From Asterias amurensis (Eukaryota; Echinodermata; Asteroidea; Forcipulatida; Asteriidae): a DNA stretch of 64,000 nt. Of this stretch, positions 11,617-22,349 are shown one piece after another. Below the pieces are notes generated by a model. The model saw nothing but the letters and a program-made list of their open reading frames with translations, did not search any database and had not been told where the DNA came from. The first letter of the stretch is position 1, and each line of letters opens with the position of its first letter. A program made the translations under genes and the position numbers. The stretch is taken from positions 1,178,001 to 1,242,000 of the forward strand of contig NC_092654.1 in NCBI RefSeq assembly GCF_032118995.1, read 5' to 3'.

Positions 11617-11762
11617 ATGCCCTTTTCGAAACCACGGTAGTACGCCTTGGAGTATCAGGCTTTGACCTCCATTTTAATGATTAAAGCCTCGTAAACCGAA
11701 GCACGTTTTCAAAATAAGTGACTGAGCCGGAGCATAAAATGCAGTGGTTTCGAAAAGGGCAT
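11617..11762. mobile_element. MITE with 19-bp perfect terminal inverted repeats
   Basis: ATGCCCTTTTCGAAACCAC at the left end is exactly answered by GTGGTTTCGAAAAGGGCAT at the right. The element is 146 bp long and has no coding content. Confidence 0.85.
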
Positions 11763-11999
11763 TAAACTTGGCGAGGAGGTTGCCGTTGGGGCGGGGCCAG
11801 GGAAGGGGGGATGACCAATTCACTTTGCTTATTGCCTTTATTGTTCAAATAACTGTAACAGCTATAGTTTATGGACTTATTATAAAACAACAATTCCTAT
11901 ATTTGGAATATTTAAAAAGAACCCATTGCAGTTGAATAAACAATTTAATAGATGCTTATATTTTTGCATCTGGAATAAAGACATATTGGTTTTCTTTTA

Positions 12000-12830
12000 A
12001 CCAATGTAATGGGTTCCAATCCCTCCCGAGTGATTGCCTGTGATTTGTTTTCACAGAACATAGTGATTTGTTTTCACAGAACGTAGTGATTTGTTTTCAT
12101 AGAACGTAGGGAAATATTCAGTTTTAAAAAACATTGGTGCGGGTAAAAAACAAATTCCAAGTGAAGTTAGCATAGTTGAGGAATTTTGTATTTTAGTTTT
12201 GTGTAAAATTTCATCTTCACCGAAAATAACCCATTTTGGTGCCAATTGACTGCCTTTTAACTTTTGAACCCACACCAACTACATCAAGGTACTAACGAAT
12301 AAATGTTTGGGTATACCAGATATAGAGAAAAGTAGTAATTCTCTTATGAAAATATATGTATGGGAAAATAAATTAATTATTGTTACTTTTAAAGATAAAT
12401 AGGAACACAAACAGACAAATCTTCAAAGACAAAGTGGCAAATTTCATGAACAATTTATTACAAATTTCAATGACAACCTTCATTATACTTAAAAAATAGT
12501 TATATCTGCGTTAAAACACCACTTATAGGAAAATAAACTTAAGTATAATAAATCTTTATTAATTTCAAACATCATAACATAGATGAAACTATCTGTTGGC
12601 TTGTCACAGGCATTAAAGGGGATAGGTACTTTTTATACAACACAAAACTAAAACGTCCACCAATAATAATTTGAATCTGAGAAGCGTTATGCAGTAAGGC
12701 ATTTCAGATTGTGTTTTCCTATTGGGAATTATTCTTCCTGCCTGGACAAAATTGTTTTGAATGTTCGGTGATATTTAAAAAGTTCATAGTTTTAAATATT
12801 CCTAGGACTAGTCCCAATTAGTCAATCTAA
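12000..12830. other. Intergenic AT-rich DNA
   Basis: A 24-bp unit (GTGATTTGTTTTCACAGAAC) is repeated three times at 12,038-12,110. No coding exon is recognisable in the rest. Confidence 0.5.
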
Positions 12831-13250
12831 CTTGTGACCCAAGGAAGTTTTAACTCTGTAATTGTAACCTTATGATGTCATAAGTCATGTGGTCTCTACG
12901 GTGCTTATTATGTTGGGGTTGTCCCAAAAACTTGAGCTGTGTACAATTTGAGCCTACAGGAAGTTTAAACTCAATACTTGTAAACCTACGATATCATCAG
13001 TCACATGGTCTCTAACTAATTACATTTTTTTGATAAAGAAAATATTGAGCTATGTTCTTCTCATGTTAAGTCTGATCTTTTCAACACTGGTCCAGAAAAT
13101 TTGTGCCTGCAGGAAGTATAAAATTTGTCATTGTAAGTTTATACTATTATCAGTCACATGGTCTCTACTCTGTAATATTTGGGTTTTCCCATCATTTAAG
13201 TAGTGTACCATTTGTGCAATGCAGAAAGTTAAACTCAGTACTTGTTTAAA
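12830..13250. repeat. Degenerate tandem repeat, four units
   Basis: Blocks near 12,833, 12,948, 13,102 and 13,211 share an AGGAAGTTTAAACTC-like stretch followed by CAGTCACATGGTCTCTA. Confidence 0.65.
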
Positions 13251-13479
13251 CTTGTACATGGGCCCAATTTCATAAAGCTGTCAGCAGAAAATATTGCTTA
13301 GAAAATTTCAGTCCCTGGTCATTGTCTTGGTGCTGTTGAATTTGTAAAAGCAGTAGGTCCCATATACCTAACTGGAAAATACTGACAAATTAAAGTACCC
13401 TTGAGCTACACTTAGTGACAGATATGTGCTTTATAAGAAGACACTATTATTATTAATTTTTCTAGTGTTATTAAATTAA

Positions 13480-13607
13480 TTTGACTGGTATAAGGGTCAG
13501 ACTTCCTGTTCCCCATCAAGACAGCTTTATTCTCTGAATGCTGCTCTTGCAAGATTACCAAGGCGCTCTTTATACGACCTGTGACCCTCAGTAGCTTCAA
13601 GTTATAC
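13480..13607 (-). CDS. FLAD1: FAD synthase (FLAD1-like) exon, PAPS-reductase domain
   Basis: The acceptor TTATTTTCCAG precedes an open frame reading YNLKLLRVTGRIKSAL, then LQEQHSENKAVLMGNR, then KSDPYTSQ. This aligns with the FLAD1 family segment RYNL..L...G..K.AL..LQ..H....AVLMG.R..DPY, the adenylyl-transferase domain that makes FAD from FMN and ATP. The entry phase (one base) completes the AG left by the exon at 14,130, giving ESVQ-R-YNL as in the family. The left boundary is unclear. After DPYTSQ the frame drifts into a non-homologous tail and stops at 13,412. The expected TDPGWP segment is absent, and the only nearby GT is a weak donor. It may be a truncated copy. Confidence 0.75.
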
Positions 13608-14129
13608 CTGGAAAATAATAAAATAAATCATAATAGTAACAATATTTATAAGGAGGGGAAATTAATATTACACAATAAAAGCATTCACAAAATTAAATAT
13701 AAAAAAATAAAAAAACATAGCAAGCAAGAAATAAGGGAATAAAACGGTTGTTATTATTATCAACAAAAAATATTCACAAAGGTAAATTATTTAACAACAC
13801 AAGTTAGCAAGAAGCAAGGGAAGGAAAGTTTGTTATTTATACACAAAAATATTCAAAAATATTAATTGTTTAACAAATACAAGATATAAAACAGATAAAC
13901 GAGAGAACAGTTATCATTTTTCATTGATGGTGTGTTCAAAGAACAAATGCAGAGTTGTGGAAACATACAAATGGTAAAAACATTCAAATCTACTTTTGAC
14001 TTTTGGTAGAATCGTTTCAAATTTGAGAGAAACAGTTGATACAAAAATAGTATAAAAAAAACGTAACCTTATTTGTTTTATTACATTAAATTCTATTGGT
14101 TATGTTGATTTGTTATTAATGTTACATAC

Positions 14130-14228
14130 CTTTGCACGGATTCGAGGAGAAATTTAGCAAGTTCAGAAAAGGAGCTATTTGTATCAATGTACAAAACTTG
14201 AAGAGGCTCAGTCAGATCTGGAAACTTC
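14130..14228 (-). CDS. FLAD1: FAD synthase (FLAD1-like) exon, intact 99-nt copy
   Basis: The exon has an acceptor (GTTAGAG) and a donor (CAAAG/GTATGTAA). It reads KFPDLTEPLQVLYIDTNSSF then SELAKFLLESVQ with no stop, matching the FLAD1 segment PLQ.LYI....F.EL..FL. Its phases (one base in, two out) join perfectly to the exon at 13,607. It is the array copy nearest the next exon and the only one that is open, full length and in phase. Confidence 0.8.
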
Positions 14229-14847
14229 CTCTAACAATTGAATAAAATAAAATATTGAAAAGTTATTTAATGTCTTGGGACTGGCAGGAAAATCCAAGTG
14301 CATTTATAAATAACAATCAGAAAATTGTTGAAATGGGGGGGGGGAGGTAATATTATACAATAAAAATATTTGACAAATTAAATAGTTTAAAAATACATGA
14401 TTAGCAATAAATAAGGGAGGGAAAACGTTTGTTATTATTCTACAACAAAAGTGTTCAAAAAAGTAAATTATTTAAAAACACAAGATAAGCAAGACACAAG
14501 GGAAGAATGTTTGTTATTATTATACAACAAAATCATTTACAAAATTAAATTATTCAACAAATACAATAAATAAAACAGATTTAAACGAGAAAAAGTTGTC
14601 GTTATTCATTAAAGGTGTGTTCAAATAATGAACATAGCTTGGCCAAAAAGCAGAATTGTGTAAACATACAAATGATAAAAACATTCAAATCTACTTTTTG
14701 ACTTTTAATAGAATCATTTCAAATTTGATAGAAACAGTTGATAGAAAAATAGTAGAAAAAACAAAACCTCATTGTATTTGATTTACATTATATTCTACAA
14801 CATAAATTTGATTGGTTATGTTTCATTTTGTTATTAATATAACATAC

Positions 14848-14945
14848 CTTTGCACGGATTCATGGAAAAATAATCAAGTTCAGAAAAGGAGCATTTTGTA
14901 TCAATGTACAAAACTTGAAGAGGCTCAGTCAAATCTGGAAACTTC
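14848..14945 (-). pseudogene. Decayed FLAD1 exon copy B
   Basis: 98 nt, with acceptor and donor kept. It begins KFPDLTEPLQVLYIDTKCSF, then one missing base shifts the frame before the donor. Confidence 0.8.
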
Positions 14946-15538
14946 CTGTTACAATGGAATAAAATAAAATATTGAGATGTTATTTAATGTCTTGGGACTG
15001 GCATGAAAATGAAAGTGCATTTATAAGATATTACAATCTTGTTAAATCAATAAGAGGTAATATTATACAATACAAGTGTTCACAAAATTAAATAGTTTAA
15101 AAACACATGATTAGCAAGAAATAGGGGAGGAAAAACGGTTGTTATTATTCTACAACAAAATATATTCACAAAAGTAAATTATTTAAAAACACAAGATAAG
15201 CAAGACACAAGGGAAGAATGTTTGTTATTATTATACAACAAAATCATTCACAAAATTAAATTATTCAACAAGTACAATATATGAAACAGATTTAAACGAG
15301 AGAAAGTTATCATTATTTATTAAAGGTGTATTAAAATAAAGAACATGGCTTGGCCAAAAAGCAGAATTGTGTAAACATACAAATGATAAAAATATTTAAA
15401 TCTACTTTTAGACTTTTGGTAGAACCGTTGAGAAACAGTTGATATAAAAATAATAGAAAAAAACAAAACCTTATTATATTTGATTACATTAAATTCTACA
15501 ATATAAATTTGATTGGTTTTGTTATTAATATTACATAC

Positions 15539-15637
15539 CTTTGCACGGATTCATGGAGAAATTAATCAAATTCAGAAAAGGAGCATTTTGAATCAATGTA
15601 CAAAACTTAAAGAGGCTCAGTCAAATCTGGAAACTTC
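15539..15637 (-). pseudogene. Decayed FLAD1 exon copy C
   Basis: 99 nt with both splice sites kept. Two in-frame TAA codons interrupt it: the CAA of PLQ has become TAA, and another lies after FSEFD. Confidence 0.8.
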
Positions 15638-16238
15638 CTGTAAAATTGAATAAAATCAAATATTGAGAAGTTATTTAATGTATTGGGACTGGCAGGAAAA
15701 TGCAAGTGCATTTATAAATAACAATCAGAAAATTGTTGAAATGGGGGGGGGGGGAGGTAATATTATACAATAAAAATATTCGACAAATTAAATAGTTTAA
15801 TAATAAATGATTAGCAATAAATAAGGGAGGAAAAACGTTTGTTATTATTCTACTCTAAAAATATTTACAAAAGTAAATTATTTAAGAACACACGATAAGC
15901 AAGACACAAGGGAAGAACAATTGTTATTATTATACAGCAAAATCATTCACAAAATTAAATTATTCAACAAATACAATATATGAAACAGATTTTAATGAGA
16001 GAAAGTTGTCGTTATTCATTAAAGGTGTGTTCAATTAATGAACATGGCTTGGCCAAAAAGCAGAATTGTGTAAACATACAAATGATAAAAACAATCATTA
16101 CTACTTTTGGTAGAATCGTTGAGAAACAGTTGATAAAAAATCAACAGAAGAAACAAAACCTTATTATATTTGATTACATTAAATTCTTCAATATAAATTT
16201 GATTGGTTATGTTTGGTTTTGTTATTAATATTACATAC

Positions 16239-16337
16239 CTTTGCACGGATTCATGGAGAAATTAATCAAATTCAGAAAAGGAGCATTTTGTATCAATGTA
16301 CAAAACTTGAAGCGGCTCAGTCAGATCTGGAAACTTC
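16239..16337 (-). pseudogene. Decayed FLAD1 exon copy D
   Basis: 99 nt with splice sites kept. One in-frame TAA follows KCSFSEFD. Confidence 0.8.
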
Positions 16338-16954
16338 CTACAACAATTGAAGAAAATAAAATATTGAGAAGTTATTTAATGTCTTGGGACTGGCGGGAAA
16401 ATGCAAGTGCATTTATAAATAACAATCAGAAAATTGTTGAAATGAGGGGGGGAGGTAATGTTATACAATACAAATATTTGACAAATTGAATAGTTTAAAA
16501 ATACATGATTAGCAATAAATAAGGGAGGAAAAACGTTTGTTATTATTCTACAACAAAAGTGTTCAAAAAAGTAAATTATTTAAAAACACAAGATAAGCAA
16601 GACACAAAGGGAAGAATGTTTGTTATTATTATACAACAAAATCATTCACAAAATTAACTTATTCAACAAATACAAGATATGAAACAGATCTAAACGAGAG
16701 AAAGTTATTGTTATTCATTAAAGGTGTGTTCAAAAAACGAACATGGCTTGGCCAAAAAGCAGAATTGTGTAAACATACAAATGATAAAAACATTCAAATC
16801 TACTTTTTGACTTTTGATAGAATCGTGTCAACTTTGATAGAAACAGTAGATACATAATAACAGAAGAAACAAAACCTTATTATATTTGATTACATTAAAA
16901 TCTACAATATAAATTTGATTGGTTATGTTTCATTTTGTTATTAATATTACATAC

Positions 16955-17045
16955 CTTTTCATGGAGAAAATAATCAAGTTCAGAAAAGGAGCATTTTGTA
17001 TCAATGTACAAAACTTGAAGAGGCTCAGTCAAATCTGGAAACTTC
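16955..17045 (-). pseudogene. Decayed FLAD1 exon copy E
   Basis: 91 nt: eight bases near the donor are lost. The frame is open, but it would exit in the wrong phase for the next exon. Confidence 0.75.
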
Positions 17046-17721
17046 CTGTTACAATGGAATAAAATAAAATATTGAGATGTTATTTAATGTCTTGGGACTG
17101 GCATGAAAATGAAAGTGCATTTATAAGATATTACAATCTTGTTAAAACAATAAGAGGTAATATTATACAATACAAGTGTTCACAAAATTAAATAGTTTAA
17201 AAACACATGATTAGCAAGAAATAGGGGAGGAAAAACGGTTGTTATTATTTTACAACAAAATATATTCACAAAAGTAAATTATTTAAAAACACAAGATAAG
17301 CAAGACACAAGGGAAAAACGGTTGTTATTATTCTACAACAAAATATATTCACAAAAGTAAATTATTTAAGAACAAACGATAAGCAAGACACAAGGGAAGA
17401 ATGTTTGTTATTATTATACAACAAAATCATTCACAAAATTAAATTATTCAACAAGTACAATATATGAAACAGATTTAAACGAGAGAAAGTTATCGTTATT
17501 TATTAAAGGTGTATTAAAATAAAGAACATGGCTTGGCCAAAAAGCATAATTGTGTAAACATACAAATGCTAAAAATATTTAAATCTACTTTTAGACTTTT
17601 GGTAGAATCGTTGAGAAACAGTTGATAAAAAAATAATAGAAAAAAACAAAACCTTATTATATTTGATTACATTAAATTCTACAATATAAATTTGATTGGT
17701 TTTGTTATTAATGTTACATAC

Positions 17722-17821
17722 CTTTGCACGGATTCATGGAGAAATTAATCAAATTCAGAAAAGGAGCATTTTGTATCAATGATACAGAACTTAAAGAGGC
17801 TCAGTCAAATCTGGAAACTTC
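17722..17821 (-). pseudogene. Decayed FLAD1 exon copy F
   Basis: 100 nt. It has an in-frame TAA in PL(Q) and an inserted base. Confidence 0.75.
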
Positions 17822-18502
17822 CTGTAAAATTGAATAAAATAAAATATTGAGAAGTTATTTAATGTATTGGGACTAGCAGGAAAATGCAAGTGCATTTATA
17901 AATAACAATCAGAAAATTGTTGAAATGGGGGGGGGGGTAATATTATACAATAAAAATATTCGACAAGTTATATAGTTTAAAAAAAAGTTGTTGAAATAAG
18001 GGGGGGGGTAATATTATACAATAAAATTGTTCACAAAATTAAATAATTAAAAAATACATGATAAGCAAGAAATAAGTGAAAAAAACGGTTGTTATTATTT
18101 TACAACAAAAATATTCACAAATGTAAATTTTTCAACAACACAAGATAAGCACGACACAAGGGAAGAAAAGTTTGTTATTATACAACAACATAAATCACAA
18201 AATTAAATCATTTAACAAATACTAGATGAGAAACAGATAACTTAGAGGGAAAGTTATCATTATTCATTCATAGTGTCAAATTACAAACATGGCTCGGCCA
18301 AAAAGCAGATTTGTGGAAACATACAAACAGTACAAACATTCAAATGTACTTTTAGGCTTTTGATAGAATCATTTAAAATTTGATAGAAACAGTTGGTAGA
18401 AAAATAGTAGAAAAAACAAAACCTCATTGTATTTGATTTACATTAAATTCTACAACATAAATTTGATTGGTTATGTTTCATTTTGTTATTAATATTACAT
18501 AC

Positions 18503-18594
18503 CTTTACACAGATTCATGGAGAAATTTATGAAATTCAGAAAAGGAGCTTTTTGTACAAAAAATGAAAAAGGCTCAGTCAGATCTGGAAACTTC
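18503..18594 (-). pseudogene. Decayed FLAD1 exon copy G
   Basis: 92 nt with an internal deletion removing the LQVLYID core. Splice-site sequences are still present. Confidence 0.7.
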
Positions 18595-19215
18595 CTGTAA
18601 CAATTGAAGAAAATAAGATATTGAAAAGTTATTTAATTTCTTGGGACTTGCACAAAAATGCAAGTGCATTTATAAATGACAATAAAAAAAAATCGTTGAA
18701 ATAAAGGGGGGGGGGGGAGTTAATATTATACAATAAAATTATTCACAAACTTAAATGATATAAAAATACATGATAAGCAAGAAATAAGTAAAGAAAACGG
18801 TTATTATTTTACAACAAAAATATTCACAAATGTAAATTTTCCAACAACACAAGATAAGCACGACACAAGGGAAGAAAAGTTTGTTATTATACAACAAAAA
18901 ATATTCACAAAATTAAATTATTTAACAAATACTAGATAAAAAACAGATAAATTAGAGGGAAAGTTATCCTTTTTCATTTAGGGTGTATTCAAATTACAAA
19001 CATGGCTCGGCCAAAATACAGAATTGTGGAAACATACAAATGGTAAAAACATTCAAATCTACTTTTAGACTTTTGATAGAATCATTTCAAATTTGATAGA
19101 AACAGTTGATAGAAAAATAGTAGAAAAAACAAAACCTCATTGTATTTGATTTACATTATATTCTACAACATAAATTTGATTGGTTATGTTTCATTTTGTT
19201 ATTAATATAACATAC

Positions 19216-19312
19216 CTTTGCACGGATTCATGGAAAAATAAATCAAGTTCAGAAGTGAGCGTTTTGTATCAATGTATACAACTTGCAGAACTCAGTCAGA
19301 TCTGGAAACTTC
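19216..19312 (-). pseudogene. Decayed FLAD1 exon copy H
   Basis: 97 nt. It keeps KFPDLTE and is then frame-shifted by small deletions. Confidence 0.7.
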
Positions 19313-19911
19313 CTGTAACAATTGAAGAAAACAAAATGTTGAAAAGTGATTTATTTTCTTGGGACTGGCACGAAAAAGGCAAATGCATGCATAAAAAAAA
19401 ACAATCATGAAATTGTCTAAAAATAGAAAGTCAAAAGTTTAGATTATACAATAAAAATATTCACAAAATTTAATCAATTAAATATACATGCTAAGCAAGA
19501 CATAAAAGGAAGAAAAACGGTTGTTATTATACAACAAAAATATTCACAATAGTAAATTATTTAAAAACACAAGATAACAAGAAACAAGGGAAGGAAAATT
19601 TGTTATTATTATACAACAAAATCATTCACAAAATTAAATTATTCAACAAATACAAGATATGAAACAGATAATCGAGAGCAAAGGTGTGATTATTCATTAA
19701 TAGTGTATTCAAGCACCAAACATGGTTTGACTAAATCAGAATTGTAAAAACATTCAAATCTACTTGTTCAGACTTTTCAGAGTTGTTTCAGATTTGAGAG
19801 AAACAGTTGATAAAAAGATAATGGAAATACAAAACCTTATTACTATATTTGATTACATTAAATTCTACAATATAAAATTTATTTGTTATGTTTCGTTTTG
19901 ATATTACATAC

Positions 19912-20009
19912 CTTTGCATAGATTCGTTGTGAAATTAATAAAGTTCAGAAGTGAGCGTTTTGTATCAATGTACAAAGCTCCAAGAGGCTCAGTTCGATCT
20001 GGAGACTTC
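19912..20009 (-). pseudogene. Decayed FLAD1 exon copy I, most diverged
   Basis: 98 nt reading KSPDRTEPLGALYIDTKRS, then frame-shifted. It lies furthest from the intact copy. Confidence 0.7.
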
Positions 20010-20521
20010 CTGTAATAATTGAATAAAATAATATTTAAGAATTATTAAACTTCTTGGGATTGGCACATATATGGCAAGTGCATTAAAATAAACAATCATA
20101 AAATTGTCGAGAATAAAGGAAGAAAAAAGTTAATACTATAACGAAAAATATTCACAAAATAAAAGAAATTAAATTTACATGATAAGCTTGTTATTATTGT
20201 ACAACTAAATTATTAACACAAATCAATTATTTAAAACACAAGATAAGCAAGGAACAAGGGAAAAAAACAGTTATTATTATACGACAAATATATTCACAAA
20301 ATTTAAATTTTAAAAAGCAAGAATTATGGGAAGGAAAGAGTTGTCATTATACAAAAGCATGTTCAAAAATTATTTCACAAGTACAAGAATAGCAAGAGAT
20401 AAGCAAGAGAAAGGTTACTATTATTCATTATTGGTCACAAAAAAATTGAAAACGCGCTTGCCAAAAAATCCAAATTGCAGATAAATACGAAAACAAAAAT
20501 TAGGGTTATATATTTAATTAC

Positions 20522-20664
20522 CTTTCATAATTGCATATTAACAAGGTGTAACACAGCACACAAGGCTTCTTAGACAACAGCTTGAGACATCACTTCTGTG
20601 CAACAGACAGCCACTAGTATAACTAATGATCTGGCAACCTCCATTTGAATCACTTGCTTGGTCT
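20522..20664 (-). pseudogene. Possible decayed exon upstream of FLAD1 array
   Basis: The stretch is bounded by an acceptor-like CATTTACAG and a donor-like GAAAG/GTAATT. No frame is open throughout. The 3' end in one frame (ALCAVLHLVNMQL) faintly recalls the CTALLHL segment expected just before KFPDL in FLAD1. The homology is weak. Confidence 0.25.
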
Positions 20665-21241
20665 GTAAATGAAATGGAATAAAAAGAGATAATAGATTCA
20701 AGTTTAATATTTTCCCCCCACTTTAATACAAACTTCAGAGGTAGGCCTACCAAGTAGGCTACTAAAAGCAAACTTTAATAATTACTGAAATTGATCTGGG
20801 AACTTGAATAAGTAATGCCTTTATATTCATAAGAGAAGTGGACAAGTTCCCCACATTGAATCATTTGGCAACATAACCAGTTAAAGGCCATTGCTTATCG
20901 GTAAGCGTATGGATCAGAAAAAAGTGGATCACGAACTGGTCACTGGTAGGTCTACATGGATAGATTTGACGTCAAAATGTGTAATTTGTGGCAGAGATAA
21001 TCTTGAATAAATGAAGAATATAGGCCAACTACGTGTACAAATTGTGCGCAGACTATTCCCTCTCGTCACAGTTCAATGTTGTGATGATTGTGCCCACATA
21101 GTTGTACATGCCTGTCCTACTTCTGTCGATAGGTGGCGCTTTAATGTGACATTTCAACGAAATAAAAAAAAATTTCTCACTCGACGACGAAAAACACAAT
21201 TATTTCTGCATTTCCATGTTCAAAAAGCAATAGTTACTTAC

Positions 21242-21372
21242 CAAAATATTCTACAATTCTTGTGGAGCTTGCCAAATTGTCTAAGTGCATCAAATACATG
21301 TAACTTTGTGACATTTTCACGTCGTCTGAAAGACGTAAAGTGTCCACGCGTGTGCTGAACGACAAGCGCCAT
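21242..21372 (-). CDS. Candidate first coding exon (minus strand)
   Basis: AAAAATGGCGCTTGTCG (YY1-like initiation context) opens a frame starting MALVVQHTRGHFTSFRRREN. It continues 43 codons and ends in TGTAGAATATTTTG/GTAAGTAAC, a strong donor. It lies upstream of the FLAD1-like exons on the same strand, so it could be their first exon. I found no clean connecting exon, and the sequence is not one I recognise. Confidence 0.4.
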
Positions 21373-21425
21373 TTTTTTTATTAACCATTTTCACCCAGTG
21401 CGCATGTCCCGTTCACATATGCATT
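21373..21425 (-). promoter_or_regulatory. Possible promoter of minus-strand gene
   Basis: GGGACATGCGCACTGGG (NRF-1-like) lies about 30 bases upstream of the ATGGCGC start at 21,372. There is no TATA box. Confidence 0.3.
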
Positions 21426-21828
21426 CACCCTGCATCATAGTCCCCAAATGTTGATATTAAAAGTCTAAACAACTATTTTAAACCAATTTTCTTGTCACAT
21501 TAAGTTCTATTAAATTCTATTGAATTCCTTGACTTTTCTGTGTTTAATATCATAATTTAGAGGCAAATAGCTCTTTTCCCCCGCGCGCGGAGTGATATCT
21601 CCGACCTATTCAAGGTAAGTTTGGCACACACCATGGCGGTACCACTTGTTACGAGGGGTGGCGCCATTTTTTAAAGGGGGACCAATAGACACATATAGTA
21701 TGTGACCCCCCCCCCCCTTTGAATGGGAATACAAGTAATTTAAAACGAATTTTGGAGTAGGCCTCACACATATTTTATAAACGCTTTATTGTCATAATTG
21801 GTGGTTATTAAACCAAGTAGACAAATAA

Positions 21829-21995
21829 GGGAATCAATGTGTGGTGAAGTGGTTTTCAACTAGTGATTTAATCCAACGAGGTATCATGGTTCTTGATAAT
21901 TTTACCGAGACGAAGTCGAGGTAAATTGTCAAGAACCAGGCCTCGGCGGGTTTCAACCACTAGTTGAAAACCAATTCAACACACTTTGATTCCCA
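21829..21995. mobile_element. Compound hairpin element
   Basis: Nested inverted repeats are present. GGGAATCAATGTGTGGTG faces CACACTTTGATTCCC, GTGGTTTTCAACTAGTG faces CACTAGTTGAAAACC, and TGGTTCTTGA...ACCGAG faces CGAGGTAAATTGTCAAGAACC. A 7-base central loop remains. Confidence 0.75.
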
Positions 21996-22089
21996 TTCAT
22001 AAATACCTTTTCGGTCAAAAAACATCATCACTTTTGGTAAAAAAAGTAAAATAAATGCACAAATTATAATTGTTCCTCAATGGTTTCTT

Positions 22090-22345
22090 GCAACACCCCT
22101 CCATGTGTCGCGCGTATCGCGTGATGCGGCACAACTGTCCCGGCTGTTGCTCTCGACCAATAGGAATGAAGAAACTTATGTGTCTTATAAGCACCAGGTT
22201 CAAGCTCGCGTGTCACGCCCATGTTTCACAACTTTTTACCGGTCATAAACAAAGGTGTATACACACCCACGTGACGCGCTCTCCACCAATAGGAATAGCG
22301 AAACTGTCCGAGGTATTTATGAATGTTTGTTTAATTAATTTGTGA
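22090..22345. repeat. GC-rich repeat pair with ACCAATAGGAAT boxes
   Basis: Two related blocks near 22,155 and 22,279 share ACCAATAGGAAT, followed by GAAGAAACT or AGCGAAACT. They contain inverted-CCAAT-like words and CpGs in an otherwise AT-rich area. Confidence 0.45.
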
Positions 22346-22349
22346 AAGG

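Larger units (their letters stand above)
13620..20480. repeat. Tandem array of about 0.7-kb units each bearing a FLAD1 exon copy
   Basis: The landmark ACATACCTTTGCACGG recurs at about 14,125, 14,845, 15,535, 16,237, 16,950, 17,717, 18,498, 19,212 and 19,908, a spacing of about 690-785 bp. Each unit holds a copy of the 99-nt exon, a G-run, and blocks such as GTTATTATTATACAACAAAA and GAACATGGCTTGGCC. Units diverge towards the right, suggesting expansion from the left side. Confidence 0.9.
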
